Shown: in pieces, positions 44,776 through 52,817 of the stretch
Layout of the letters: each line of letters opens with the position of its first letter
Numbering within the stretch: position 1 is the first letter of the stretch
NCBI GenBank assembly: GCA_937900325.1
Contig: CALCEX010000216.1
Coordinates: 1 to 64,000 of the forward strand
Source: an uncultured Clostridia bacterium
GTDB lineage: Bacteria; Bacillota; Clostridia; Christensenellales; CAG-138
Direction: 5' to 3'
DNA length: 64,000 bases
Made by a program: the position numbers and the translations under genes
The notes under the pieces: generated by a model
What the model was told of the DNA's origin: nothing
Database searches by the model: none
Seen by the model: only the letters and a program-made list of their open reading frames with translations

Positions 44776-44871
44776 TAACTCACCGCGGTAAAGACACACT
44801 TACAATGCAGGCGCGGCAAAACGCGCCTGCTCCATCGGATAAGCCGAAATAAAAAGAAAGGAACATAAACC

Positions 44872-46107
44872 ATGGCAAAAGAACTTTCACATGTTGTCGA
44901 ACGTTTCCTTCGCTACGTCAGGGTGGATACTCAGTCTGCACATAACTCTGCTGCCATACCTACCACCGAAAAGCAGAAGGATCTGGCGCGAATGCTTGTA
45001 AAAGAACTGGAAGAACTGGGCGCCGCCGATATCAGGCTGGATGATGCCGGCTGCGTATATGCGACCATTCCCGCAAACTGCGATACCGAAGCGCCCGTCG
45101 TTGGATTTATCGCCCATATGGATACCACTCCGGATGCTTCCGGCACCAACGTCACTCCCCGCATAATAGAGAACTATGACGGCAAGGACATCGTGCTCAA
45201 CGCGGAAAAAGACATCGTAATGAGAACAGAGGTATTTGAGCATATGCTCAAATACGCAGGCCAGGATCTTATCGTTACCGACGGCACCACTCTGCTGGGC
45301 GCAGACGACAAGGCCGGCGTTGCAGAGATAATGAACATGGTGGAATACTTCCATACCCATCCCGAGGTAAAGCACGGTACCATCAAGGTCGGCTTCACTA
45401 CCGACGAGGAAGTGGGCAAGGGCGGCAAGTATTATGATATTGATTACTTCAACGCCGATTTCGCCTACACCTTTGACGGACAGACCACCGGCGAGATAAA
45501 CGCCGAAACCTTCAACGCCGCCGATGCAAACGTTACCATTCATGGCGTTCAGGTACATCCCGGCCGCGCCAAGGATAAGATGATCAACGCTATCACCGTA
45601 GGACGCAAGTTCGACGAGCTGGTTCCCGAGGCACAGACCTGCGAGCACGTTGACGGCCGCGAAGGCTATTATCATATAACCAACTTCAACGGTACCGTAA
45701 GCAAGACCACCATGAAATATCTCATAAGGGACTTCAGCATGGAAGGCTTCCTGGCCCGCAAGGCTCATATGCAGAAGATAGCCGATTTTCTCAACAGCGT
45801 GTATGGTGAGGGCACCGTTGAGCTGGAGCTTGTAGACTCCTATTTCAGCATGTACGAAGTGATCAGGCCCATGCCCATAATTCTTGACCACGCGCGTAAA
45901 GCTATCAGGCAGGAGGGTATCGTACCCCGCGAAGTACCCATTCGCGGCGGCACAGACGGCTCCATTCTATCAGGAAGAGGGCTTCCCTGCCCCAATATTT
46001 CCACCGGTTACCAGAATGGCCACAGCGTATATGAGTATGTTTCCACCGAAGCGCTGGAAACCTGCGCACGCATATGTATAAACCTCGCTGCTTCCTTCGT
46101 TGAGTAA
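44872..46107 (+). CDS. pepT: Peptidase T (tripeptidase)
   Basis: 411 residues of the M20B family. Zinc ligands are visible: His/Asp in IAHMDTTPDASG, Asp in LLGADDKAGVAEI, Glu-Glu in TTDEEVGKGG, Asp in FDGQTTGEINAETFN region and His late in the chain. It removes the N-terminal residue of tripeptides in the cytosol. The AAAGGAAC site is upstream. Likely linked to the YfcC-type carrier just before it. Confidence 0.95.
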   Translation: MAKELSHVVERFLRYVRVDTQSAHNSAAIPTTEKQKDLARMLVKELEELGAADIRLDDAGCVYATIPANCDTEAPVVGFIAHMDTTPDASGTNVTPRIIENYDGKDIVLNAEKDIVMRTEVFEHMLKYAGQDLIVTDGTTLLGADDKAGVAEIMNMVEYFHTHPEVKHGTIKVGFTTDEEVGKGGKYYDIDYFNADFAYTFDGQTTGEINAETFNAADANVTIHGVQVHPGRAKDKMINAITVGRKFDELVPEAQTCEHVDGREGYYHITNFNGTVSKTTMKYLIRDFSMEGFLARKAHMQKIADFLNSVYGEGTVELELVDSYFSMYEVIRPMPIILDHARKAIRQEGIVPREVPIRGGTDGSILSGRGLPCPNISTGYQNGHSVYEYVSTEALETCARICINLAASFVE

Positions 46108-46301
46108 GCCTCGCCAATACCTTCCCCGCCGCCGCCCATTTGCAGGTGTTTTCCATGGCGGCGGGGCAATTGCTGTCTGCGGGCCGGCAAGTCCGCTGCC
46201 TGCCCGCGGAATTATTTATGTGAATAAAGGCATTTTTGTTAAATAGACGATATGGCAAAAAGCTTCGGATACGTTCCGCAAGGATTTTGCGAGGGGTAAA
46301 T

Positions 46302-47549
46302 ATGAATTACGAGCTTGGATACGGCAGGGGTATTCAGAAAATAGAAATACCCGATACTAACCTTATGGGGGTGCTTTTGCCGGAAAACGCGGCCGCTGAG
46401 CGAAGCGAAGAACAGGAAGTGCTCAGAGCTCTTAACGAGCCTATAAAAAGCCTGAAGCTGCGCGAAATAATACGGCCGGGCGAAAAGATCGCCATAGTCG
46501 CCAGCGATATGACCCGTCCAATGCCCACGGCAAAAGTAATGCCCGCGCTGCTGGATGAACTTTACAGCGGCGGGGCCAGGCCGGAAGACATAACCCTTGT
46601 GTTCGCCATAGGCAGCCACCGCCATCATACCGATGAAGAGCGGAAAATGCTGGCCGGGGAAAGGGCCTGGCGGGAAATACGCTGCGTGGACAGCGACCCC
46701 GGCGACTGTATACATCTCGGCACAACCTCCGGAGGGACTCCCGTTGATATAACGCGGACAGTGGCCGAAGCCGACAGAAGGATATGTCTTGGAAATATAG
46801 AATATCACTACTTTGCCGGTTACAGCGGCGGGGCAAAGGCCATAATGCCGGGAGTATCCACCCGCGCCGCGATCCAGTCCAACCACAGTAGAATGACCGA
46901 TCCCTCGGCGGCAGCGGCAAAGCTGGATGGGAATCCCATACGGGAGGATATAGAAGAAGCCGGGCGCATATGCGGCATTGATTTCATACTGAATGTAGTT
47001 CTGGATGATCATAAACGCATAGTCAGAGCTTTTGCCGGTGACCCTGAAAAGGCTCACAGGGCAGGCTGCCGGGCTCTCGATATGCTATATGGCAAGCATA
47101 TAACCTCCCCGGCGGATATAGTTGTCGTGTCCCCCGGGGGCGAGCCAAAGGACATCAACCTTTATCAGGCGCAGAAAGCGCTGGATAACGCAAAACACGC
47201 CGTAAAAAGCGGCGGAGTAATAATACTGACAGCCGCCTGCGCCGAGGGCCTGGGCGAAAGCACCTTTGAAGAATGGATGACCGAGGCGTCAAAGCCCGGT
47301 GATCTGATACAGCGGATAAAAAAGGAATTTAAGCTGGGCGGTCATAAGGCTGCCGCCATAGCAATGGTAATGCAGAACGCAAGCATATATCTTGTGTCAG
47401 ACCTGCCGCCGGAGCTTGTCAGGGGCATCTTCTTCACACCCTTCAAAAGCGCTCAGGAGGCGCTTGACGAGGCTTTTCGCAAACTGGGCCGCAACGCAGG
47501 GGTCCTGCTGATGCCCTGCGGCGGATCGACGCTGCCGCTTTTGAAATAA
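46302..47549 (+). CDS. larA: Nickel-pincer-dependent lactate racemase (LarA family)
   Basis: 415 residues from the ATG at 46302 (GAGGGG upstream); a longer reading has no ribosome site. LarA marks: GSHRHHTDEERKMLAGERAW (His pair), NIEYHYFAGYSGGAKAIMPG (Lys that holds the cofactor) and RAAIQSNHSRM. LarA swaps D- and L-2-hydroxyacids with a nickel-pincer nucleotide made by LarB, LarC and LarE, which are not in the window. Many LarA homologues use acids other than lactate. It is 27 bases before malic enzyme. Confidence 0.9.
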   Translation: MNYELGYGRGIQKIEIPDTNLMGVLLPENAAAERSEEQEVLRALNEPIKSLKLREIIRPGEKIAIVASDMTRPMPTAKVMPALLDELYSGGARPEDITLVFAIGSHRHHTDEERKMLAGERAWREIRCVDSDPGDCIHLGTTSGGTPVDITRTVAEADRRICLGNIEYHYFAGYSGGAKAIMPGVSTRAAIQSNHSRMTDPSAAAAKLDGNPIREDIEEAGRICGIDFILNVVLDDHKRIVRAFAGDPEKAHRAGCRALDMLYGKHITSPADIVVVSPGGEPKDINLYQAQKALDNAKHAVKSGGVIILTAACAEGLGESTFEEWMTEASKPGDLIQRIKKEFKLGGHKAAAIAMVMQNASIYLVSDLPPELVRGIFFTPFKSAQEALDEAFRKLGRNAGVLLMPCGGSTLPLLK

Positions 47550-47576
47550 TTATTTGACGTACAGGAGAAGTAAAAA

Positions 47577-48752
47577 ATGGATTACGCAAAAGAATCTCTC
47601 AGACTTCATCGGGAATGGAAGGGCAAAATAAGAGTAGATTCTGCCGTGACGCTTAAGACCATGCAGGACCTTTCCCTCGCCTATACTCCCGGCGTGGCTC
47701 AGCCCTGCCTTGAAATACAGAAGGACTTGAGCAAAAGCTACGAATTGACCCGCAGATGGAACATTTGCGCCGTAATAACCGACGGCAGCGCGGTGCTGGG
47801 CCTCGGCGATATAGGCCCGGAAGCCGGTATGCCCGTGATGGAAGGAAAATGTGCGCTGTTCAAGGAATTCGGCGGCGTGGACGCATTCCCCATATGCGTA
47901 AAAACAAAGGACGTTGATGAATTTGTAAATACGGTAGCCCTGATATCCGGCTCCTTCGGCGGCATCAACCTTGAGGATATAGCGGCTCCGCGGTGCTTTG
48001 AGATAGAACGCAGGCTGAAGGAAAAATGCGATATCCCCGTATTTCATGACGATCAGCACGGCACGGCCGTGATAACCCTTGCCGGCCTTACCAACGCCCT
48101 TAAGCTGGTAAAGAAGAAAAAGAAAGACGTAACCGTGGCGATCAACGGCGCGGGCGCCGCTTCGGTTGCAATAACCAGGCTGCTGCTTTCCGCGGGCTTC
48201 AGGAATATAATCATGTGCGACCGCGCGGGCATTATATTCGCCGGAAGGGAAAACGACATGAATCCTGTTAAAGAAGAAATGGCGCAGATCACCAACCCCG
48301 GCGGCAGAAGGGGCAGCCTTGCCGACGCCCTCATAGGCGCGGACGTATTTATCGGCGTTTCCGCACCAAACACGGTTACGGGAGAAATGGTAAGCCGCAT
48401 GGCCAAAGACGCGATAGTGTTCGCCTGCGCAAACCCCACCCCCGAAATATTCCCTGAGGAAGCAAAGGCGGCGGGCGCAAGGGTGATCGCCACCGGGCGC
48501 AGCGACTATCCCAATCAGGTAAACAACGTACTGGCCTTTCCGGGCATATTCAGAGGAGCCTTCGACGTGCGCGCATCCGACATAAACGAAGAAATGAAAA
48601 TGGCCGCCGCCCACGCTATCGCCTCCCTTGTAAGCGACGAGGAGCTTAGCGAGGACTACATACTGCCCAGGGCCCTTGACGATAGGGTAAGGGAAGCCGT
48701 GTCCTCCGCGGTCGCAAAGGCGGCGAGGGAAAGCGGAGCGGCCCGCATATAG
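47577..48752 (+). CDS. NAD(P)-dependent malic enzyme
   Basis: 391 residues. The short bacterial form: Tyr and Lys catalytic residues in SLAYTPGVAQPCL and MEGKCALFKEFGGVDAFPIC, metal ligands in FGGINLEDIAAPRCFEIER and HDDQHGTAVITLAG, and the nucleotide loop VAINGAGAASVAITRLLLSA. It decarboxylates malate to pyruvate. Its position after larA suggests an organic-acid catabolic unit. Ribosome site AGGAGAAG. Confidence 0.94.
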   Translation: MDYAKESLRLHREWKGKIRVDSAVTLKTMQDLSLAYTPGVAQPCLEIQKDLSKSYELTRRWNICAVITDGSAVLGLGDIGPEAGMPVMEGKCALFKEFGGVDAFPICVKTKDVDEFVNTVALISGSFGGINLEDIAAPRCFEIERRLKEKCDIPVFHDDQHGTAVITLAGLTNALKLVKKKKKDVTVAINGAGAASVAITRLLLSAGFRNIIMCDRAGIIFAGRENDMNPVKEEMAQITNPGGRRGSLADALIGADVFIGVSAPNTVTGEMVSRMAKDAIVFACANPTPEIFPEEAKAAGARVIATGRSDYPNQVNNVLAFPGIFRGAFDVRASDINEEMKMAAAHAIASLVSDEELSEDYILPRALDDRVREAVSSAVAKAARESGAARI

Positions 48753-48992
48753 CCTCCTTATATTTTCTCGCTAAGCAATACAACGGAACCGAAGCTTCGT
48801 CAAAATAAAAAACGAGGCGAGACTATGAACAAGTACGAAGTCCACGGAAAGCAGCCGCCTTGTAATTGCCACGGAGGAGGGCCGCGAGCTGCTCAACCAT
48901 GTGGACAAGCACTATAAGATACCCGGCGTTTAATAAGCCGGCGCCGTGCAACAAACGAAAGGAGCGGCGGGCTTTACAGCCCGGCGGCAACT
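48753..48992 (+). other. Intergenic region with a possible gene remnant
   Basis: No full gene. A short reading at about 48823-48933 starts MNKYEVHGKQ after a GAGGCGAG site and, after a frame change, continues as LVIATEEGRELLNHVDKHYK-IPGV before TAA. The two pieces look like a small coding gene with a deletion or frameshift. No family recognised. Confidence 0.3.
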
Positions 48993-49295
48993 ATGGCACA
49001 AATATTTGAAACCGCAATGCTGGTGCTGTTCGGAATATCATGGCCCATCAACATAGCGAAATCCATAAAATCCAGAACAGCGAAAGGAAAAAGCATGCTT
49101 TTTGAGCTTTGTATTTTCTCGGGCTATGTCGTTGGCCTCGTCGGCAAGCTTGTCAACGGCAGCATAACCTATGTTGTAGCGGTCTACGTATTGGATGTCA
49201 TAATGGTAACCGCAGACCTTATACTTACCCTGAGAAACCTCAAGCTGGACAAGCTCCGCAGCAGCGCCGCAAAACAGCAGGCAAAAAGCATATAG
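48993..49295 (+). CDS. Small PQ-loop-like membrane protein
   Basis: 100 residues, three membrane helices (IFETAMLVLFGISWPINIAK, LFELCIFSGYVVGLVGKLVN, VAVYVLDVIMVTADLILTL) and a basic C-terminal tail. The SWPINIAKSIKSRTAKGKSM segment resembles the first repeat of SemiSWEET/PQ-loop proteins, which work as dimers of three-helix subunits. A sugar or metabolite carrier is possible but not shown. Ends before a strong terminator. Confidence 0.7.
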   Translation: MAQIFETAMLVLFGISWPINIAKSIKSRTAKGKSMLFELCIFSGYVVGLVGKLVNGSITYVVAVYVLDVIMVTADLILTLRNLKLDKLRSSAAKQQAKSI

Positions 49296-49300
49296 CAACG

Positions 49301-49333
49301 AAAACCGTCCGGCAAAGGCCGGACGGTTTTTTT
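49301..49333. terminator. Strong terminator
   Basis: Stem AAAACCGTCCGGC (49301-49313) / GCCGGACGGTTTT (49318-49330), loop AAAG, followed by further T to 49333. Serves the rightward gene and possibly the converging one. Confidence 0.9.
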
Positions 49334-49405
49334 GTTATGCAATCTCAGATATCGAGGATTTCCCGCCTCCGCGCCTGCGTTTTTTCATGACAAATGCAAA
49401 GGCCT

Positions 49406-50401
49406 TTATATATCCGCTTCCAGCCCTATGCCCATCTCCTTCGCCCTGGCGTATATGCGCCGGGCGGCGACGATATCCAGCACCGCGGAGCCTACGGACT
49501 TGAAGAAGGTTATCTCCGTGTCGCTTTCGCGGCCGGGGGTTACGCCGTTTATAAGCTGGCCCAGCTCGCCCGTGATGCGGTCCTTGCTGTACTCGCCCCT
49601 GTCGATGGGCTGAAGTATGTCCCCCGCCTCCCCGAGCACGCCCTCAAGGGTGTCCGCGTAGACCTTGCCGGCGTGGGTAAGGGTGTAGGAGTCTATCTCT
49701 ACCATGTCGTAGGTAAAGGAGCCTATGCCGTTTACGTGGGCGCCGGGCTTTAGCAGCCTGCCGTCAAACACGGGAGAGGTGGCCGTGGTGGCGGCGGTGA
49801 CGATATCCGCATCGGCTACCGCCTCCTGAGGGGAATGCACGGCGGTTATCCTCGTATTGAACCTGCCGACGAACTTTTCGCTCATGGAGCGGGCAAAGGC
49901 CTCCGCCCTTTCAAAGCTGCGGCAGTAGACCTTTGCAAGCTCTATATCCCGAACGGTGAGGACCGCCTCGAGCTGGCCCTCCGCCTGCCCGCCCGCGCCG
50001 AAGAGGGCGAAAACGCGGCTGTCCTTTCGGGCGAGAAGGTCTGTGGCCGCACCCGCGACCGCGCCTGTGCGCACCCGCGTCAGGTATGTTCCGTCCATGA
50101 GGGCGGAGACCGCGCCGGTGGAGTCGTCCATCAGCACCATTGTGGCGGGGACGCTGGGAAGGCCCCGCTTCGGGTTGTCCGGGTATACGGATACTATCTT
50201 TACGCCCAATGCGGAAGCGCCGGGGGCGTAGCCGTACATAAACAGCGCCGAGCCGTTATATGCCGGCACAGGGAGGTTTGCGCGGAGGGGTATGTCGGTA
50301 TCGCCCGCGGAATAGAGCGCAAGGGCGTCCTTATCCGCCTGTATGGCCTCCGCCATGGTGAACACCTTGGCCATATCCTCTCTTGTGAGCAGGGTTATCA
50401 T
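49406..50401 (-). CDS. Ornithine cyclodeaminase/mu-crystallin family protein
   Basis: 331 residues from the ATG at 50401; a TTG at 50422 is in frame but lies in the ribosome-site region (AAAGGA). Family marks: DGTYLTRVRTGAVAGAATDL with Arg and Gly for substrate carboxylate, the NAD loop FGAGGQAEGQLEAV and HVNGIGSFTYDMVEID. The group includes ornithine cyclodeaminase, alanine dehydrogenase and ketimine reductases. The exact reaction is not decidable from sequence. A single gene between two terminators. Confidence 0.88.
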   Translation of the reverse strand: MITLLTREDMAKVFTMAEAIQADKDALALYSAGDTDIPLRANLPVPAYNGSALFMYGYAPGASALGVKIVSVYPDNPKRGLPSVPATMVLMDDSTGAVSALMDGTYLTRVRTGAVAGAATDLLARKDSRVFALFGAGGQAEGQLEAVLTVRDIELAKVYCRSFERAEAFARSMSEKFVGRFNTRITAVHSPQEAVADADIVTAATTATSPVFDGRLLKPGAHVNGIGSFTYDMVEIDSYTLTHAGKVYADTLEGVLGEAGDILQPIDRGEYSKDRITGELGQLINGVTPGRESDTEITFFKSVGSAVLDIVAARRIYARAKEMGIGLEADI

Positions 50402-50492
50402 GATATATATGCGTCCTTTCAAAATAAATTTTTCGATATGGATGTCCCTTTTCTGATTTTACGGCAGCGCGGTGCGCAAAGTCAATATGACG

Positions 50493-50520
50493 AAAAAAGA
50501 GGGCTTGCGCCCTCTTTTTT
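50493..50520. terminator. Bidirectional terminator
   Basis: Stem AAAAAAGAGGGC (50493-50504) / GCCCTCTTTTTT (50509-50520), loop TTGC. Ends the leftward surface-protein gene group. Confidence 0.85.
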
Positions 50521-51283
50521 ATTGCCGCCCTTTCTTCCTGCCCTTTATAAGCCCCGCCGCCATAAGCGCGGCCAGCGCCGCCAGGCCGCCGCCGATCACC
50601 GTGGGCGCGCTGCCGCCCCTGGGCGGTTGGTATTCCGGCGCGCCGGTGCTTACCGGGGCGGGCTGCTCCGCCGCGGGCGGCACCTCCACAGTCGGGTCGT
50701 CCAGGCTTATCCAGAGGTTCCGGTAGCCGTACCAGTAACCGACGAAGCCCCATTTTCGGCCTTCGCCGTCGGTATATGTCTTGCTTACGGATATTTTGCC
50801 GCCCAAAGCGCTCAGGCTTTCGTCATAGTCCTCCCTCTCGGAACCGGGATAATCGTAGAATATTATGGAGTCCCCCTCCATGCCGTTCGCGTCCAGCTCC
50901 ACCGTCTCGTCCTTTATTTCGTCCTTATGATCCTTCTCAAACTCCACCCAGTCGTATTTTACCTTGAAGTCATAGAGGTTTATCCAGCCCTCGCCGCTGT
51001 TTGTGAGCGCCCACTGCGCGCCGTTTTTATCGGTATAGAGCCACTGGCAGAATTCCTCGCTTCCGTTGTCGATGCGCCTTATCTCCCCCTTGTCCGGCGC
51101 CTTGTATACCGGGGCGGAGCCGTTCTCGCCGGAGGCTATATACGTTCTGCCGTCCTGATAGACGCAATCCTCTCTGTGCCTTTCGTAAAAGCTGTCCTCC
51201 GGCTCCCATATCACGTCCGCAAGAGCCGCGCAGGGCAGAAGCAGCATCGCCGCCGTCAGCAGCATACAGAGCATTTTCTTCAT
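50519..51283 (-). CDS. Exported, C-terminally anchored protein of unknown function
   Basis: 254 residues. Signal peptide (MKKMLCMLLTAAMLLLPCAA), an extracellular region with two SH3-like/beta-rich parts (SEEFCQWLYTDKNGAQWALT; SKTYTDGEGRKWGFVGYWYG), a Pro-rich linker (PPAAEQPAPVSTGAPEYQPP), one helix (VIGGGLAALAALMAAGLI) and a basic tail GRKKGRQ. The layout resembles sortase-type anchors but lacks an LPxTG motif. The WxxYG elements hint at SH3-type wall binding. Function unknown. Confidence 0.75.
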   Translation of the reverse strand: MKKMLCMLLTAAMLLLPCAALADVIWEPEDSFYERHREDCVYQDGRTYIASGENGSAPVYKAPDKGEIRRIDNGSEEFCQWLYTDKNGAQWALTNSGEGWINLYDFKVKYDWVEFEKDHKDEIKDETVELDANGMEGDSIIFYDYPGSEREDYDESLSALGGKISVSKTYTDGEGRKWGFVGYWYGYRNLWISLDDPTVEVPPAAEQPAPVSTGAPEYQPPRGGSAPTVIGGGLAALAALMAAGLIKGRKKGRQ

Positions 51284-51298
51284 ATATCCGTTCCTCCT

Positions 51299-51628
51299 TT
51301 AAAATAGCAGCTTTATTATAAGCCCGCTCCCGAAGGACAGGGCGTTGAGGCAGAATGAAAAAGTCATGGGCCGGGAAATGCCGGCGGCCCGCCTTTTATA
51401 GGCGTACCCTTCGGCAAGCGCCGCAAGCAGCTCCATAGCCGCGACAGCCGGGGCGTACAGCCCGGGCCTGAGGCTTTTTACCAGCAGCGATACGTATACC
51501 GCCGGCGGGTTGGTCATGAGGTTCGCGAGGGCGATTAGCCGCAGGTCGTCCTTCTTTTTCAGCAGCAGCCCTGCGGAAAGCTCTATTGTCTCCGTAAGCA
51601 GCAGCGAGACCGCCATAGCGTAAAGCAT
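51299..51628 (-). CDS. Small membrane protein
   Basis: 109 residues from the ATG that overlaps the MFS gene stop by one base (TGATG), so translation is coupled. Three to four membrane helices (MLYAMAVSLLLTETIELSAG, ALANLMTNPPAVYVSLLVK, AVAAMELLAALAEGYAY, LNALSFGSGLIIKLL). It is probably a partner or accessory protein of the MFS carrier. No family recognised. Confidence 0.7.
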   Translation of the reverse strand: MLYAMAVSLLLTETIELSAGLLLKKKDDLRLIALANLMTNPPAVYVSLLVKSLRPGLYAPAVAAMELLAALAEGYAYKRRAAGISRPMTFSFCLNALSFGSGLIIKLLF

Positions 51629-52617
51629 CAGTTTTTCCCCACCCCTATGCGTATCAGCATGATCGAGATAAGGCATATTATGGCGTAATCCTGCCCGCTG
51701 CCCGTCGCCCCGATAAAGGCGGGCAGCATGCCCACGAACAGCCCGAGGGTCAGCAGGCCGAAGGCGGTAGCCCTTCCCTCAGGCAGCAGATCTCCCGCGG
51801 CGTAAAGCGTGACCGGCATGGACATATTAAAAAGCAGCAGCCCCAGCGCGCCCGGCAGCGGGAAGGCGGAGAAAATCAGCGCGATGGCGGCGGCGCTGAG
51901 GGTAAAGGTGGTGGAGCGCACCTCGCCGAATCTGTCCGAGGTGAAGCCGCCTATGCACTTGCCGCCCGCCACGCACAGGGCGGCTATCCACGCCCACGCC
52001 CCGGCCTTCCAGGGGAAGGACATTATCACCCCGCCGTAGCTTCTCAGCGCCACCACCGCAAACAGGCTGACAAGGCGAAGCCACTGCGCCCTGCCCTGCG
52101 GCAGCTCAGGGCTGCCCGGCCTTGCCCCGTCCTTGCAGCATAGCATGACCGCCGCAGCGCAAACGAGCATGAGGCAGAGGGCGAAGGCGGCAAAGCTCCG
52201 CCCCGTCCCCGCCGCCATCGCCCCAAGGAATATGCCCATGGCGCCGGGCGAAACGTATATTCCAAGGTATTTTGCCCCCGGCGTAGCGGCCATTACGTCC
52301 GCGCCGCCGCCTATATGGAAGGCCGCGTTGCCCAGCCCGCATACGATGGCGGTAAGCATGGGCGAAGGGAGCAGCCCGCCCAGCGCCACCAGAAGGCAGC
52401 CTATGGCGGAAAAATACCTGCCGCCGCCATATCTGTCCGCCAGCACGCCTGCGGGCAGCTGCATGGCGAAGGCGCAGAAGTTATATATGAGCAGCGCCAT
52501 GGCCTTATCCGAGGCCGCCCTGGCCGCCGGCAGCACCAGCATTATGCAGCACAGATCCACGGCGAAATGCGCCGCCGAATACACCGCTACAAGTCTTTTT
52601 ACAGTTTTGCTCAGCAT
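51628..52617 (-). CDS. Major facilitator superfamily transporter
   Basis: 329 residues, ten to eleven membrane helices, slightly short for MFS. The A-motif between helices two and three is visible (AGVLADRYGGGRYFSAIG) and a second-half counterpart is present (GGFTSDRFGEVRSTTFTLSA). The N-terminus SAAHFAVDLCCIMLVLPAAR resembles fosmidomycin-resistance-type MFS proteins. The substrate is unknown. Overlaps the small membrane gene. Confidence 0.82.
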   Translation of the reverse strand: MLSKTVKRLVAVYSAAHFAVDLCCIMLVLPAARAASDKAMALLIYNFCAFAMQLPAGVLADRYGGGRYFSAIGCLLVALGGLLPSPMLTAIVCGLGNAAFHIGGGADVMAATPGAKYLGIYVSPGAMGIFLGAMAAGTGRSFAAFALCLMLVCAAAVMLCCKDGARPGSPELPQGRAQWLRLVSLFAVVALRSYGGVIMSFPWKAGAWAWIAALCVAGGKCIGGFTSDRFGEVRSTTFTLSAAAIALIFSAFPLPGALGLLLFNMSMPVTLYAAGDLLPEGRATAFGLLTLGLFVGMLPAFIGATGSGQDYAIICLISIMLIRIGVGKN

Positions 52618-52750
52618 AGCCGCCCCTCCATACGGGACAATACCCGCGATTATTCAATATACATATATAACTATACCATCGTCCGGCAGGGGCGCGCAAG
52701 GCCATACCGGGCGCGATACCGCAAGCTGCGTTTTCGCGGATGAGCCGCCA

Positions 52751-52784
52751 AAAGAAGAGCAGGCATGACCGGGATCACGCCTGC
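52751..52784 (-). terminator. Probable weak terminator of the acyl-CoA ligase operon
   Basis: Imperfect stem GCAGGC-A-TGA / TCA-C-GCCTGC (52759-52784), followed on the minus strand by TCTTCTTTTGG. Confidence 0.4.
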
Positions 52785-52817
52785 TGCGGGAAATTTGAGT
52801 TTTGTTTATTATGATTT

